From Pseudomonas sessilinigenes (GTDB lineage Bacteria > Pseudomonadota > Gammaproteobacteria > Pseudomonadales > Pseudomonadaceae): 64,000 bases of DNA. The translations under genes and the position numbers were made by a program. Shown in pieces: positions 63,455 through 64,000 of the stretch. The stretch covers positions 2,852,001 through 2,916,000 of the forward strand of contig NZ_CP027706.1 in NCBI RefSeq assembly GCF_003850565.1, read 5' to 3'. Every line of letters starts with the position of its first letter. The first letter of the stretch is position 1. Below the pieces are notes generated by a model. The model searched no databases. It was not told the origin of the DNA and saw nothing but the letters and a program-made list of their open reading frames with translations.

Positions 63455-64000
63455 ATGAACAACAACTTTCCTGATCCGAAAAACTTGCAGCAGTCGTTGG
63501 TTTCTAATCTGGGAGCAGTCGCTGATATTGCAGGCGAACTGCGCAGTAAGAGCAGCTCTGGGCAACTCCGATTCGAACTTGGAGGTGTCAAACTAGCGGG
63601 TCTTGATCTGTCCGGCACCCGAGTGTCGTATTCCAACTTGAAAAAGAGTGACTTGTCCGGCGCCTCCCTGAGTGCTGCTCGCTGGGACGGCTGCTTCTTT
63701 GACTCGGCCAACCTGACGAAGGCGAACCTGGCGAAAGGGGTGTTCACCAGCTCAAGTTTTGTCGACACCGGACTGAACGAAAGCGACCTGTCTGATGCCG
63801 ACCTGAGCGGCGCGACCATCACCAACACCCTGTTGTCAGGGTGCAAGGGCGACAGGCTGAATCTGAGCAAGGCCAGCCTGTTCACTTCGAAGGTCGCCGG
63901 TGGTTCTTTCCGTTCCTCGACCCTGGTAGGGGCCGTGGCTCGTGAATCGCGATTCGACTCGACGGATTTCTCGGGAGCCGATTTCTCGGACGGCATTTTC
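63455..64000 (+). CDS. Pentapeptide-repeat protein (3' end outside window)
   Basis: 182 codons are seen from ATG 63455 with AGGGA before it; the frame is open at the window end. After a short N-terminal helical stretch (NNNFPDPKNLQQSLV) the repeat A(D/N)LXX begins near residue 48: LAGLDLSGTRVSYSNL, KSDLSGASLSAARWDG, SANLTKANLAKG, ESDLSDADLSGATITN, STDFSGADFSDG. Such proteins form a right-handed quadrilateral helix; QnrA and McbG types mimic DNA and protect gyrase. It is divergent from the ABC exporter. Protection against a toxin made or met by the cell is a reasonable guess, not proven. Confidence 0.85.
   Translation, partial: MNNNFPDPKNLQQSLVSNLGAVADIAGELRSKSSSGQLRFELGGVKLAGLDLSGTRVSYSNLKKSDLSGASLSAARWDGCFFDSANLTKANLAKGVFTSSSFVDTGLNESDLSDADLSGATITNTLLSGCKGDRLNLSKASLFTSKVAGGSFRSSTLVGAVARESRFDSTDFSGADFSDGIF

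Noticed and set aside
1..64000. CRISPR array, rRNA or prophage
   Set aside because: No regularly spaced repeats, rRNA-like sequence, integrase or phage structural genes are visible in the window.

Overview
The window is a high-GC bacterial chromosome segment that reads as Pseudomonas, most likely the fluorescens lineage (P. protegens / P. chlororaphis type). Support: the arginine transaminase locus aruRS-permease-CoA genes-aruI-aruH in the order known from P. aeruginosa, FabV, the mltD-gloB-methyltransferase-rnhA block beside a Yej/Npp peptide ABC operon, a PAS-type Aer receptor behind a perfect Anr box, and dispersed GTAGCCGCTGC palindromes. Species is inference.

Layout. 1-4033: a window-truncated flavin oxidoreductase, an orphan spermidine/putrescine-type binding protein and a class II aldolase. 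4318-17706: the arginine transaminase region: a TetR regulator, AruR, a periplasmic binding protein, the tripartite kinase AruS, an arginine-rich leader ORF, an amino-acid permease, three CoA-ester enzymes, the ketoarginine decarboxylase AruI and the arginine:pyruvate transaminase AruH. A palindrome upstream of the TetR gene recurs upstream of the CoA-aruIH operon, so the TetR protein probably controls both. 17825-19098: Rrf2 regulator divergent from a quinone reductase around a perfect palindrome. 19249-25787: an envelope protein, a SLOG-fold protein, a Na/Pi cotransporter, a small protein and the MgtA magnesium pump with a structured leader. 26199-36475: mostly housekeeping or unknown genes (hydroxypyruvate isomerase family, zinc-ribbon proteins, LprI-like protein, FabV, TetR/thioesterase pair, AzlCD, SUKH protein, NudK fused to a deoxyribosyltransferase-like domain).

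36696-48784 is rich in cyclic-di-GMP signalling: a CHASE4-PAS-GGDEF protein with a damaged EAL domain, a PTS EIIC-like membrane domain fused to an intact EAL domain, and a GAF-GGDEF cyclase, together with RNase T2, a DapA paralogue, Aer, LysE/AraC and a VOC protein. 48775-60589: a lipid-free secreted protein, a five-gene Yej/Npp-type peptide ABC operon with two binding proteins, mltD, gloB, a methyltransferase and rnhA.

After rnhA the usual neighbour dnaQ is missing from the remaining 3.4 kb. Instead there is an accessory-looking block: an MBL-fold protein with a degenerate metal motif, an ABC exporter, and a divergent pentapeptide-repeat protein cut by the window end. Exporter plus pentapeptide protein is the kind of pair that protects against a toxin or gyrase poison, but no biosynthetic gene is visible here.
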